NCBI GenBank assembly: GCA_013398275.1
Contig: VZSE01014414.1
Span: 310,001 to 374,000 of the forward strand
Direction: 5' to 3'
Origin: Promerops cafer
Taxonomy: Eukaryota > Chordata > Aves > Passeriformes > Nectariniidae
DNA: 64,000 bases
The notes beneath the pieces were generated by a model, which was given only the letters and a program-made list of their open reading frames with translations, ran no database searches and was not told the origin of the DNA. A program made the translations under genes and the position numbers. Below are positions 12,042-23,741 of the stretch, in pieces. Within the stretch, counting starts at the first letter, position 1, and each line of letters begins with the position of its first letter.

Positions 12042-13425
12042 GCTTTGTATTTTCCTGTGCAGCCAGACTGGCTGTGCTTGTATTGCACCAGCTCTGCTGT
12101 GGTAAAGAAAAATAAGAATGGAGACATCAGACTTCCATACACAAACATGGAATAAAAAAGGCCCATTTACAGACATCCAGCCCTCAGGTTGCAAACATTT
12201 CTATCACTACACGGAGCCATGTGGTGAAAACACAACATATGGCAATGTAACCATGACAGTAAATAAAAGTCATTCCCTGTGTCAGCAGCAGGAGAGGAGC
12301 CACCACACATCATCCATATTTGTCTCACACCAGAAAGGCTAAAGAAGACAAAGGCAGCTGCAATGGGAAGTGAAGGACTGAGAGGCTCCAGTGACAAATT
12401 TTCTTCTTCCATTTAAGACACAGAAGAAGAAAGGGCAGCTTTTCTGATCTTTTCTGTCTCAGACCAGTCTTTATGCAGCTGCAGATGAGGCACATGCATG
12501 ACTTCCCTGTGGGAGCCAAGGTGGAGGATTTTTGGAGACATGTGCTGGAAATTGTCCTGAGTCCCACCACTCCACATGGGGTTGCACAAGACGGGAAGAG
12601 CCCTTGAGCCCTGAGAAAAAAACCAATGACACCTCTTCCATCAATCCATGATGCTCCATCCCTTCTTTTCAGAAGCTCCAAAGACCACACCTGGTGTTTC
12701 TTCAGTCACAGCCCACATCCTGCAGGTCAGAGCCCACCAGGTAGAGTTGGTTTGACCTCAGAAGCACAAGGCTTTTCACCCTGCAACTGTTTTGCAGCTG
12801 AAGACCATTTGCCTCTTTGCTTCCAGCAGGCACAGGCTGGTTTTGTGTCTTTTCCACTCCACTAAGATTTCCAGAAATGGGTGCCTGATACTAAATTCTT
12901 TAAGCCCACTCTAACTATACATATGACTCTCCTGATTTTTGAGAGTAGATTGCTGTTAGTTTTCACTGAGACTCTATCAACTTTGATTAATTATGAAGCT
13001 TTACAATGGGATTTCAGGAGTTTATATTCAGAAATCCAGTTCTGCTTCCAGGGAGCTCCACGGACCATCATTTAACCAGGGCCCTCTTTGGGGTCTAAGT
13101 AAAATCCAGTCATGAAGGCCAGGAGATACCCACAACAAATTCAAACTGACAGATGCTTTCTCCAGGGCTGAATTTGCACCAGAGGGTTTAGGTAGAAATT
13201 AAGCACCTCACCCTGAGAGAAATGAGTTAAGTATGAAAGGATTAACATAACCCTGAAAACTCAGAGAAAAAATGAAGAAGTTTTTAATAAACAGTCTTTT
13301 TTTTTGGTACTCAGTAGAGTATGGCATACGAAGGTTGGAACACTCCAAAGAATAGTGATATCTCCTCCCTCTGTGCAGGGAGCTGAATTTAGGGCAATCT
13401 GCACTACTGTATCAACCCCAGGTCC
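12042..13425. other. Unique non-coding sequence
   Basis: No repeat or gene is recognised. The overlapping frames at 12325-12690 and 12626-12865 are on opposite strands and contain no recognisable motif. Confidence 0.45.
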
Positions 13426-13483
13426 ATGGGATGGGATGGGATGGGATGGGATGGGATGGGATGGCATGGCATGGCATGGCATG
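13426..13483 (+). repeat. Pentanucleotide microsatellite (ATGGG)7(ATGGC)4
   Basis: Seven copies of ATGGG (13426-13460) pass directly into four copies of ATGGC (13461-13480), ending in ATG. The sharp change from one unit to the other indicates a point mutation later spread by slippage. Reading frames through it encode only repetitive Met/Gly/Trp or Ser/His/Pro peptides and are artefacts. Confidence 0.97.
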
Positions 13484-13848
13484 AAAATTGAGAGGTCTAC
13501 AACACTCTTCCTACCACAGAGATCTAACTGCAGTCAGCATTTCGGGGATCACAAATGCCACATTAATTGGTCTTGCACAATAGTCATGACTACCTGCAAA
13601 AAAATGTTACCAGGGCAGATCCACTGCGGCAGCTGACATCAGGTTTGCATCTGCACTCACAAACAAGCTTTTAATTAGTTAAAAACTAGCATTTCCAAGC
13701 CATGGTCTTTTCAGATAAACTGCATCTTTCAAGACACCTTCAGCTGTCCCTCTGGCAAGCAGCAGGGAACGGGAGGAAAGGCACAGAGGACAAGAAGATA
13801 AGCAGAAGCAGAGGTCCAAGATTGTTGGTGCTTGTGCAGCTCGGCCCC

Positions 13849-13936
13849 GGTTTAGTGCTGGACCTGGCAGCACTGATGGCTGGACTCGATCATCTCAGAG
13901 GTCCTTCCCGACCCTAATTATTCTGTGATTCTGTGA
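13849..13936 (+). mobile_element. CR1 LINE, extreme 3' end
   Basis: Only the last ~88 bp of an avian CR1 is present: 'ggtttagtgctggacctggcag', 'tggactcgatcatctcagagg', then the terminal ATTCTGTGATTCTGTGA. The intact doubled terminal octamer marks the true 3' end. The copy is strongly 5'-truncated and non-autonomous. Confidence 0.93.
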
Positions 13937-14251
13937 AATCCTCATACCTATCTATAGATGGCAGCAGCTTTCCAAATCTGCAGCAGATGCTGATGAACCG
14001 AGATGGGCTCTGGCTTCCCACGGGCAGACGTGTTTCACTGCATGAAACGGGTAACAAACTGCACGTGGATTTCATGGTGTGTACAAAGAACTCCACTCAC
14101 TCCTAAGGCGGCGTGAGGGGGAATATTTTTTCCTATGTGCTTCTGGAAAGGTTTGGATTGACAGCAGAGACGTGCATGGGGGTGGAGGAGGCAGTTGGGA
14201 GAAGTGGGTGGGTTTCTTTTTGCTGCTATTAACTGCCAGCTCGGAAATAGT
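13937..14251. other. Unique non-coding sequence
   Basis: Nothing is recognised apart from a G-rich patch (GGGGGTGGAGGAGG near 14177). Confidence 0.45.
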
Positions 14252-14276
14252 AAAAAAAAAAAAAAAAATAAAAAAA
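14252..14276 (+). repeat. Poly-A tract
   Basis: A17, one T, then A7. CR1 elements do not end in poly-A, and no retrocopy body is seen upstream, so it is called simple sequence. Confidence 0.9.
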
Positions 14277-14329
14277 TGTACACCCTGACTGTGATTGTTG
14301 CTGGCTCTTAACATATGTCAGGCTCTTAT

Positions 14330-14560
14330 CATTTCAGAGCAGCTGGCAAGTTCATGCAGAACCACCAGGCGGCCCAACGTGGCCACTAATCAGTTAAGTA
14401 CAGATGTCCAAATAGATGTAACTTCCATTAAACTTTAAATAAAGATAATTTATGCTGAGTAAACAGACGAGTGAGCACATTTGCCCAAATACAGATGGCA
14501 CTACCTGATAGCAGTGCATTAGAAGGGTCATTAAACAGGGAAGTTCAATAACATAGTGCT
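14330..14560. promoter_or_regulatory. Candidate conserved element with CTCF-like core
   Basis: Unique AT-leaning sequence that begins with CCACCAGGCGGC at 14362-14373. This is close to the CTCF core CCASYAGRKGGC, differing at one position. It then has several TTAA/TAAT words (ACTAATCAGTTAAG, CATTAAACTTTAAATAAAG). Repeat and coding signals are absent. The regulatory role is inferred from motif and texture only. Confidence 0.3.
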
Positions 14561-14746
14561 CAAAGATGGTCTTCTGGAAGTAAAAATAGCTGAGATCGGG
14601 GGTATAAAGTCTACCTCTGCATTTTTACTTCTTTTATTTTTTTGCCTCTGCTTCTTTTTCAATATCTTGGCAAGTTTGGAGTCCAAGTGGGGCATAAAGA
14701 GAAATATATTTTCTCCTTGAGGGACACACTTGCACCTGTCCATGGG

Positions 14747-14777
14747 AAAAAAAATAAAAAAATAAAAAAATAAAAAA
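14747..14777 (+). repeat. (A7T)n low-complexity tract
   Basis: Runs of seven A separated by single T (AAAAAAAATAAAAAAATAAA and so on), about four units. Confidence 0.92.
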
Positions 14778-15010
14778 GGCATTATAATCTGTCTCACTTG
14801 GAAATCAGGATAAGTGTGCTCAGTTGGAGGGAGGAGAAATTTCTGAGGATGAAGGCCTTAATCCAAGGCCTGATGACTTTAGGGAGGAACTTCCTCTGCA
14901 AGGGGCTTTGCATTTGCCCTGCATCCCCAGGGCAAGGGAGGCACTTTTGTCACACCTGCGGTGACACATTTGGTCCTGGAATGGGATTAGATGCCCACTG
15001 AACACACAGA

Positions 15011-15080
15011 AATCCTTCCTTCCTGGAATCCTTCCTTCCTGGAATCCTCCCCCCATCCCTCCCTCTCTCCCTTCTCTCCA
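15011..15080 (+). repeat. 16-bp tandem duplication in polypyrimidine tract
   Basis: AATCCTTCCTTCCTGG is present twice in tandem (15011-15026, 15027-15042). It is followed by a C/T-only-like stretch (CCTCCCCCCATCCCTCCCTC) running to about 15080. Confidence 0.85.
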
Positions 15081-17309
15081 AATGCACAGTAGGGATGAAG
15101 AGTTTTCCTGAGGGTTTCAATGCCAGCTCCTCAGTAAGGACGGGGAATTCAGCTGAGGACCCAGATGTTGGGGTTTAGGCTCCAGATGTGGGGGTTCTGG
15201 CCCTCCTAGGACACTGGGAAGCTTAGTGAGGAATGAAAAGGTGGGATCATCTTTGAAATCACCTTTCTGACTTCCACCTATTCTGTAATAACTCTCCATC
15301 TTGTCTGTGATCAACAGCAATCACATTATTTCAGCTTTGGGCAGATCACACACTGGAACAATATCACCCATGACCTCTTTTAATCACAGCAAGCAAGGGT
15401 GGGACTTTTCTTAGCTGGTTCCTGCTGGTGAACAGGTGGGTCTCCATGCTAAGCTTGTTATCCAGGTTCCTTCTGCAGCTGGTGGAGCTTCCCAGGGCAA
15501 TTCATGCTCTGTAAAGAGCTGTGATGGATCACCTCTGGACTTGCTTCTCTCTACTGACTATTGAGAGAGTCCAGATGTCTGCACTAAGCCAGATGCCTCA
15601 TTTTCAGATGGCTAATGTTAGGTAAAAGAAATCCAGCTCAAAAGGCACCATCAGCCTGTCTTTATTATTTTTATTTACTGTGTTCTTCTCCCTGCTTCAA
15701 CTTGGTCCTTGTGGAATAAGGATAAAGATACATTAATGGTAACATGATATCCTGCTTATCAAACCTCCTCTTATTTGTGCTAAAATTTGCCCCTGGGACA
15801 TTTTCAGTAGGACAACTGGAAGATGCTGTTTAGTTATTCCAGATGCATATTCAGAAATTAAACTTAAAGCACCTGGGGTTTGAGTCTTGCACTTATGACC
15901 TTGCCTGGCTTTTATTTGTTGCAAAATAATTTATTTTCAAGTATCTGTAGGGTCAAAATCCCCTCTCCCCACATTACAGGATACTGTCTTTCCTTTGACT
16001 GTCTCAGATTCCTCCCTCCAGTGACTCTCATTTTAAACCAGGGCCCTTTTGTAAAAACTCTTGGTCTATTTTATTGACCTACACAAAACCTTTCACCTCC
16101 CCTCAACTTTCCCATCATTTAAAAATCATCCCTGTTAAGAATGTGTCACATCAAATTCCATAACTCTTGAGGCTGATGGTGAAATTCTCTAGCAAGAACA
16201 TTCATGCTGCTGCAGGCACTGTTGAAACATTTTTTGCCCTAAATTCTCTCAATAATATTTAAATTACTGGCAAATGGCTGGGACGAGGCACTGAACAACA
16301 GAATCCCATGCTGCATTGAGGATTTCCAGCATCATGTGTTATTCAGTGTATTTCCTTCTTCAGAGTGATTCCTTCATTTTACATTTCCTGGCCTCATGCT
16401 CATGTCACACCCCAGTTCCTGTGGCTGTCAGATTAAACACTGCTTTATCAGAAGAAATGCCACTGAATTATACAATTTCTTTGGCCATTTAACACCTTTA
16501 TCTCTGCCTTGCCTCTGCCAGGATTACTGACACAGATTTGCCCTGTCCTTGCTATCCTAGAAAACTCCACAAATATATGTAGGAGGACTTCCTGGGGAAT
16601 ATTTTTAACACTCCTTTAGCATGTACACAAAAGCAATGTTTTTGTGAAGGAAAACTTTGTGCAGATACAAATGAGCTTTCAATCTTTGAAATGCCATAAT
16701 TTTTTTTTTTTTAAATTCTCATGGATAGGGCAAACTTTCTGAATCCTGCTGATTTCTTTCCTGTTAAACACAAGTAGGGTTAGACCCTTGTTCATGTAAA
16801 CCCACCTGAGAGTTGCCCCTTGGAGCTGATACCCTCTTGCTGGAAGAAGCTCTGAGAGCATTAACCTTGATGGAGAAAAGAAACCAAAAAAAGAAACCAA
16901 AGTCCATCTGAATGGTCCAGAGCACTCAGAGCATCTCCCTCCCTCATCCAGGGTGTTTCTTGCTGCTCACACACACGCCCAGAGTGACTCTCCGTGGCAG
17001 GAGGGACCCCAGCAATGCCATGGGGTCACAGCCCATGGCCACCACTGCGTGTAGGGGCATCTCAGCCTTGGACAGCCCCAGCTGGGAGGGGTGACAGAAG
17101 GTGACAGGCTCTGCTGGGAGCAGGCTGTGCCAGATCAGCTGCACAGCTTCTGGCCAGCCAGAGTGTGACTGCAGCACATGAAATCTGCTTAGAAAGCATC
17201 GTCCTGAGACACGGCAGGAGGAGCAGCAGGGGCTGCCCTGACCTAGGCCTGGCTTTGCTGTTCCACAGGTTTAGGCAACAGCCTTAGCCTCCCCCAGCCA
17301 TTTGAACAG
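15081..17309. other. Unique non-coding sequence
   Basis: No repeat family, RNA gene or exon is recognised. The only simple tract is T11 near 16701-16711. Short frames on both strands (for example 16679-16900, 16912-17094, 16944-17177) look like chance. Confidence 0.45.
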
Positions 17310-17356
17310 TCACAGAATCATAGAATAGTTTGGGTTGGAAGAGACCTTTTAACATC
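17310..17356 (-). mobile_element. CR1 LINE, 3'-end relic
   Basis: About 47 bp matching the reverse complement of a CR1 3' end: CACAGAATCATAGAATAG, then TTTGGGTTGGAAGAGACC. The terminal octamer is present, so it is a true 3' end. Similarity fades after the 'gacct' block. Confidence 0.85.
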
Positions 17357-17822
17357 ACTGTCCTGTCTTCAGCTCAGGTAGAGGTAATTTCTTGTCAGCA
17401 GCTGTTCCAGTGCTGTGGTTTGGATTCAGGCTGGGAATGGTGGTGATGACACACTGATGGTCCAGGTTTTTGCTAAGTTGTGTTTATCCTAAGTCAAGGA
17501 CTTTTTATTTTGCCCCTGTCTCACACTGTGCCAGGTTCACAAAAGAAACGGGAAGGGAGCATAGCTGGGATAGGTGACCTGAACTGAACACAGGGATATT
17601 CCACAGCACTGGATAAAGGGTTTTCAAACCAGATTCCTTTCTGAGCCCTTGTTCAAGCTGTGAATTCTAGATCTGGCTTTAGGCATTCCTCAGATACAGC
17701 AATTATTACCCCTGATAGGTATTCTGGTCTTTTTGTCTGTCACCATCAGTAATTTTTTCCACTTCGATGTCTCCTGAGGGCCAGCTTGTGCTAGAAATTG
17801 TCAAAATATTTATTTGCTTCTC

Positions 17823-17867
17823 AAAAAAAAAAAAAAAAAAAANNNNNNNNNNAAAAAAAAAAAAAAA
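17823..17867 (+). repeat. Poly-A tract interrupted by a 10-N assembly gap
   Basis: A20, ten N (17843-17852), then A15. The N block inside a homopolymer marks an assembly break of unknown true size. Open frames through it are meaningless. Confidence 0.97.
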
Positions 17868-18409
17868 GAAAGAGAAAATATCATGAGAGAGCTCAGCCAA
17901 GATGAGCTGTGTCCCTGTTCTGCAGCCAGCCCTCTCAGTCCCAGCCATTCCCACCAAGTGATCCACCTGCCAAATGGGATTCCTTCTTCTGGCTGCCGTG
18001 ATCATTCTCCTTCCAAGAACAACTGCTGAACAGACAGCTGAGTCACTGAAGGATACCAGGCAGAGACACGTGGGAGAGGAAATCAGTGAGTTGTTCACAA
18101 TCTGCTCCTCGTATTTGAAATCACAGCTAATTGCCCTGACTTGGCACAGTGGCCTCTGCCTCAGCTCCCTGAAGTACAGGAGAGTGACACTGCAGAAGAC
18201 CCTCAGGGACACATTAGTGAACTGCTCCATCCATTTGCTGCCTTTTAGACGTGATTGTTGTTCTGACACCTTAAATTTAAGCACCCAGGCCTGGCAATGT
18301 GACTGCCACCCCGAGAGCTCCTCTGTGTAAAATGTGAGTCTGAGGTGACATTTTTAAATTTCCTCACTTAAACTCATGCACGTGGCTGTGGGCAAGATGC
18401 TGATTTTGG
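17868..18409. other. Unique non-coding sequence
   Basis: No repeat or gene is recognised. The frame 17974-18330 (118 codons, plus) opens with a hydrophobic run that resembles a signal peptide, but it lacks any recognisable domain and overlaps a minus-strand frame of similar length. Confidence 0.4.
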
Positions 18410-18660
18410 TTTCAGTCAGGACATATTTTGTTATTCTATCTGGTTTATATAAAGCAAGTCGTTTGGGTTGCATTAATTAAAATGGTTCATCCTCGTGGAA
18501 GAAAAGCCCAGGAGTTGTCAGAAGGAGCCAAGAAGCACGAAGGCAGCTCCATCTCAAGGATTCAAGTAAATGCCATGATTTGCTTTTCACTTTATATTAG
18601 TTAATACCTTATTTATTTTATTACTGTTTCAGGCCGGAAGCTCAGGAACTAAATAACCCA
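18410..18660. promoter_or_regulatory. Possible conserved non-coding element
   Basis: Repeat-free block with GCATTAATTAAAATGG near 18470-18485, retained CpGs (AAGTCGTTTGG, CCTCGTGG, GCACGAAGG) and AT-rich TTAGTTAATACCTTATTTATTT near 18597-18618. Judged on texture only. Confidence 0.25.
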
Positions 18661-18697
18661 TGGCAAAGAAAATCCTCCTCTTGTTTTTAGTAGGGAC

Positions 18698-18753
18698 AGA
18701 GAACCACAGAACAGTTAGGGTTGGAAGGTACCTTAAAGATCATTTAGCCCCAG
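18698..18753 (-). mobile_element. CR1 LINE, 3'-end relic
   Basis: AGAACCACAGAACAG, then TTAGGGTTGGAAGGTACC, TTAAAGATCATTTAG and a CCCCAGTC-like block form the reverse complement of a CR1 3' end. It is diverged and short. Confidence 0.82.
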
Positions 18754-19139
18754 TCTTGAGGTAAAACTCTTAAGTTGTTCTACCAGGATGAGAATCCTTC
18801 AATTTTGTGAGCAAAATATAATTTTGAGTGTGACCAGATGCCTCAAACCATCTGACTGATTTAAAATAGGAGGAACAGCTTTTCCAAGAAAAGTTATTAG
18901 GTCAAATCCTCCCCTCTCATCCCACCCTGCAGCACACTGATGTCACTGATGCTGCTGGTAAGGAAATGTTGACTGACACAGCCTGTCAGGAAAAGAAAGG
19001 GCTTAAGAAATGGGTTAAATATTTCAGGCTCTGATTTAACAACCATCTGAGTTAGCAGCAACTTATATATTGATGGCAAGGAACTCTGAGTGCTTGCAAA
19101 GCAGAGGGAAGGTGCTGATAGATCAGATCAGTCCAGCCA
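18754..19139. other. Unique non-coding sequence
   Basis: Nothing is recognised. Confidence 0.45.
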
Positions 19140-19400
19140 CAAAACACTCTTAAAAATGCACATATACATGGCGAGGTTATTCAGCTCCTGCCTTTGGGTG
19201 GAATAATTGCCGTGTGAAACATCAGTGAATCAGCATGAATCTTTCATAAGTTCGAATTTATAAAATATTTCTGATTTTCCTGTACACATGCCTTCCAAAG
19301 ATAACTTTCAAGTGCTCGCTGTATTATGCATCTCACTTTTCAAGAGAACAGCATGATTTCCTTGAAGACATATCCGTTTAGAGAGTTGCCATGGCAATTT
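19140..19400. promoter_or_regulatory. Possible conserved non-coding element
   Basis: Unique AT-rich sequence with isolated retained CpGs (CATGGCGAGGTT, TGCCGTGTG, AAGTTCGAATTT, GTGCTCGCTG) and no repeat or frame. The call rests on composition only. Confidence 0.22.
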
Positions 19401-19639
19401 GTTCCCACCCCCCAAAAATGCTTAAAAACAGATTTTTCCATTGTCTTCTGATTTCTGCAGATTACAACATGCTTTGCTTTTCTCCCTTCCCTAGAGTGGC
19501 TCTAGGTGAGTGTACAGGAAAAAAAAAAAAGAAAGTGAAATCTCTTTTTTATTTAAATTACCTTCTGATGGGAGCAGAAAGCTTTTTCTTCTAAAGTTTA
19601 GTCAAAACCAAGGCAAAATCATTTTACTATTTGAAACAA

Positions 19640-20110
19640 TCATTTATTAGCATGTTGGTTTTTTTTTTTATCCCAGGAGAATCCTGATAAAAAATTGCCT
19701 GTGCAAACATAAAACCTCTTTTTACATACGCGAGGTAATTATTAATCCAATTAACCATCTGCATACCAGCATATTTAATTAGTTCTCAGAATTACTCTTT
19801 CCCTGCTGTAATTGAACTAACCACCTTGTGTAATCTGTAAATCTGACCCAATAAGATATCTTTTGGCAAAAATGGGATTAATTGAAGAATTTTCCTTATT
19901 TCATCTTTTTTTTTTTTTGCTTTTTTTTTGTTTCTGCCCCCAAAGAAAGGCAACCAGTGATGAGGATTATATTTCAAATGCTGACAAATTATGGTTTTAT
20001 TTCTGGAGGGGGAAAAAAAAGGCCAAAAAAATTAATATAGTGATATTTTTATCCCTATTAACTTTTTAACGACAATTACCCTCTTTGATCATTGTTAATT
20101 GCTTAGTCCC
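19640..20110. promoter_or_regulatory. Candidate AT-rich conserved non-coding element
   Basis: Dense in homeodomain-type words: GGTAATTATTAATCC at 19735-19749 followed by AATTAACC, then ATTTAATTAGTTCTC, TGTAATTGAAC, GGGATTAATTGAAG. A single ACGCGAGG at 19728-19735 keeps two CpGs in an otherwise AT-rich context. T- and A-rich runs (19907-19930, 20011-20031) are included. There is no coding signal. An enhancer-like role is inferred, not shown. Confidence 0.33.
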
Positions 20111-20485
20111 TGAGCATAATCAGATAGAGTATTTTGACTTTAGAGCAGACTGCCTTGCTTGTAAACACTCCTTCTTTCCTCTTTTATTGAAAAATAAAAT
20201 GGAAAACTAATAGTGTTGGACAAGTCCATCCATGGCGCTGTTTCATATCAGAGGTTGTCCTGTGTTTTTAAAATCATATTGCTCTTTCACAATTGTGGTT
20301 TTAATTGCTCTGCTGAGGCAGATAGGTCAGCAGAAAATTCATGTCCTGATGGTTTTCCTTCGTGCAGGAAACTCTGAGTAACTCCAGGAAGCCAAAACAC
20401 GTGAGTGGGTTTGACCAGGTAGCTCTGAGAGACCTGACCTTGTTCCACTGATATGGGGAAAACAAAATGAGGAGGAAAAGGGATG
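20111..20485. other. Unique non-coding sequence
   Basis: Nothing is recognised. Confidence 0.45.
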
Positions 20486-20486
20486 G

Positions 20487-20527
20487 AAAAAAAAAAGGAG
20501 GGGGGGGGGNGGGGGGGGGGGGGGGGG
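20487..20527 (+). repeat. Poly-A/poly-G tract with one ambiguous base
   Basis: An A10 run leads into GGAG and then an almost pure G run (20500-20527) containing a single N at 20510. The true length is uncertain. Such a run can form G-quadruplex structure and is a known cause of sequencing drop-out. Confidence 0.95.
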
Positions 20528-21981
20528 TGGCTCCTCTGACATCACTTGAGATGTCTTGGAGGCACCTGAGGTGTCCTGACAGGTCTGGTGTGGGGAGGAC
20601 CTGTGGGGGACTGTGCTCTCCTGGGAACCAGGCTGGAGAAAACAATAAAGGGTTTGATGGTTGTTTTGAGGAGATTGGGCCAGATTTTTGTCCACTACTG
20701 AGGTTTGACTCCCAGCCCAGGGGCTCCTGGGTGGGGGTACCATCATCCATTTGTGTCTTAGCAGTGAGCTGAAGATTTATTTCTTTTCCTGTCTCATCCT
20801 GAGATAACTCTGGTCCTTTCAAGCCCTGCAAGAAATGGTATTTTGCCCATTCTGACTGGAGTTCACACCCTGTCCTGGCTTTGTCACAGTCCCTGAAGGA
20901 GAGACATAGTAAATAATTGTTCCCTGGAGCCAGTTCACCAAGCCTGGGATATTCTTTCCCAAAAGGAATCCAAGAGATAATCATGGCTGACCACTGTACA
21001 CATGGAGGGAACTCTGATTTTAGAAGTCTGTGGCCCCAGAAACCTCAATTCAGTCACCATAAAACCAGTATTTGATGAATTTTGGTGCGGAATTTAGGAG
21101 CATCTAGACCAGGTATTAGGAAGTGTGGCTAAATCTCAGATCCTGATGACATGGCCAAGACATTACAGGGGCTCAACAAGTGTGGAAGACTCACAGAGTG
21201 AAAGATTTGGTGCTTTCAGGGACTCTGCAGCCTCTAGGCTGGGACAATTATTTGCTGCTTTCCCTGCTCCTCCTGTTTGAACAACTTAAGCTATTACTGC
21301 CTCAGCATTCCTATTTGCCTCTGCTATTATGTGTTCTGGAACAATGAACACAATCACCCATTTCAGAACAGGATTTTGACTGTGTGTTTGTAAATAGGCT
21401 TCCAAGCAGAAAGGGAGAGTGGGGAAATGAAGAAACTGCTATCTGCTTTCCATATATATATAAATGCACAGAAATCATGAGAGCTTTCTGATGCTTTGCT
21501 GCTTCCTGGGATGGGTTACAAAAGGGTAAGCTGGAGTCAGGGGGATTTTTGCTTTTGCCTCCGAGATATATCTCTGGTTTAATTACTAAATAATCTGCCT
21601 GCAAAGTTGATCCAACTGAACCAGACACAATGTTCATTTTTGCAATGTGATGTGCATGTAAGTAGAGAGGAGTTCTGAATGCTGATTTCCTCTCTGCCTC
21701 ATCCCCATTCGAAAAGAAAAAAAAGGCCAAAAAAACCCTCTGTAATTAAGGATCACCCAGCTGAAGTGAATGAAAAGCTGAGAAGTTATTGAAATATTAA
21801 AGACAACTTCATGCTGTGCTTAGTCTTGCCCCGAGCAACATCCTTGCTCTGGCCCTACCTGGTGTTCTGCTTTTTGGGTCTCACAGGGCTGATTCCACTC
21901 AGACCCAGTGGTGCCCTCAGCTCTGAGCTGGAATGTGTCTGTCATGGATATCTCACCCTCACAGCTGCAGGGGCTGGAACA
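20528..21981. other. Unique non-coding sequence
   Basis: No repeat or gene is recognised. The 227-codon minus frame 20301-20984 passes through the poly-G tract (Pro run in translation) and contains no domain. The 139-codon minus frame 21311-21730 is likewise unrecognised. Confidence 0.45.
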
Positions 21982-22270
21982 TGGATAGGACAAGAGGAAT
22001 AGGTGGTAAGGCAAGAAGAAATGGCTTCAAGTTGCACCAGAGGAAGTTTAGGTTGGATGTTAAAAAAAAAAAAAAATACTTCACTGAAAGAGTTGTCAAG
22101 CATTGGAACAGGCTGCCCAGGGAAGTGGTGGAATCACTGCCCTTGGAAATGTTAAAAAAATGTGTGAATGTGGCACTTCAGGACATGGTTTTGTGGTGGT
22201 CCTGGAAGAGCTGGGTCAATTGTTTGACTCAGTGGTCCTGGGGGTATTTTCCAACCTAAACAATTCCATG
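21982..22270 (+). mobile_element. CR1 LINE, 3'-end fragment
   Basis: About 290 bp of CR1 3' sequence in sense orientation: 'ggcttcaagttgcaccagagg', 'aggttggatgtta', 'ttggaacaggctgcccaggg', 'aagtggtggaatcactgccc', 'gtgtgaatgtggcacttcagg' and the terminal 'ttttccaacctaaacaattcc'. An internal run of 15 A replaces part of the usual 'aggaaaaatttcttcac' block at about 22062-22076. Frames across it are repeat-derived. Confidence 0.95.
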
Positions 22271-23741
22271 TTGACAGCAGATGGCTTTCTGTACACATAC
22301 AGCATTGGATGTGCAAGCTCAAGGAAGGTGTTGGAAGCAAAGGGTGCCAGATCCCAAACTTTGCTGGTGAATATTGCCATGAACTTGGGAGAGCTGCATA
22401 AAACCCACAGGAATTCCAAATTGCCATCGGTGCTAGAAAAACGAGGAGCTGTCAGCCAGCTTTCACTTGAAATAAAATGATGTTGTGTGTCACGAGCTGG
22501 CCCATCTTCTTCCTCTGCTTTGTATCAGAAGTGCAAGAAATGAGCTCACCAGAACATGTGCACAGCCTCATTCATCCTCTATTTGACATGAGGATGTCCC
22601 AGGAAAAAACAAAATCCCTTCAATTCTCTCTCTCTGTAACAAGAAACGAGAGGAAAAGCAAACAAGTTTCTACCTGTCTGTGGATCCTACAGGGATTTTG
22701 GCTGGACTTCCCTGGAGCTCCCTGAGGATGCTGTCACAGACCTTGTAACCCACACTGATAGCTCCCAGTCATGATAACAAACCCGTGTGTGGTTTCCTCT
22801 TCTAATTCATTTAATTTTGGCTTCTGATCCTTGAATATAATCAATCAAGAGCTTATGCAGAACCAAGCCACCCTTCTAAAACTCAGCCAAAATCTTGCAG
22901 TGCCAGACACCTTAGGCTGGTGTGATCCTCTGTTCTTTGATCCCTCCAGCACTGGTTTTTGAGAGATGCTGCACCAGCTGAGCTGTCAGAGTAGCACAGA
23001 ACTAATAGCCAGGCTGAGCTGTGTCCTGATGATGTGACAATGGTACTGATGGTGCTTATTCTCAGAGACTACAAGGCAGCATTTCTTTGATTGCTTATGG
23101 GAACACTTTACAGCTGAAGTATAATTTCATTTATTAGAGGCAGACAGCTTATAAAAATGTGTGAAACACAACAGGTACCAAAAGGAAAGCTGAGGAAGAC
23201 TAATGAGGCACAAGGCTCGTACCTTTAAAGAAAACAAAGGTTTCTACAGACAAACAGCTGATGCAGTTTGTTTTTTATAGACACAAATCAATCAAAATAT
23301 TCAAACCATGTTATCCTGAAGTGTTACAGCAAATGTATTTCATCTAAAATTATTGATGACCTTGCTTTTAAACAGAGGATAGGACCAAAAAGAAAACATG
23401 GAGAAAAAAAAATCTGTCACATTCAAGGAAATATAGCTGGAGTGGAAACCAATCTAGCAGAAGGGGAAAATGTGCACAAGTAAAATTATAATAGTATTGT
23501 CACAAAGTGTCTCTTCCTCAGAACTGTCTCCCACCCTGCCTGAGCACTGAATTAAAATAAAATGTGATGCCAACATCTTCAGAATACATCCAGGAGTGAA
23601 AAGGTCAGCATGGTTCAGGAGTGACAGAACTGCCCCAAGCAGCTGCAGAAGGGTTTGCAGATTCATGTCCCAGCTGCAGAGGGATGTCCCTGCTGAATGA
23701 CAGACGTGGAGCAACGACCAAATGAGGCATCTTCAACTACA
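22271..23741. other. Unique non-coding sequence
   Basis: No repeat or gene is recognised. Reading frames are short and mutually overlapping. Confidence 0.45.

Noticed and set aside
13261..13482. Peptide of repeated Met-Pro-Cys-His / Pro-Ser-His units
   Set aside because: Direct translation of the ATGGG/ATGGC array.
17706..18284. 192-codon minus-strand open frame
   Set aside because: It depends on the 10-N gap and poly-A tract; the reading frame across the gap is arbitrary.
20301..20984. 227-codon minus-strand open frame
   Set aside because: It crosses the poly-G/N tract, giving a run of Pro and unknown residues, and has no recognisable domain.
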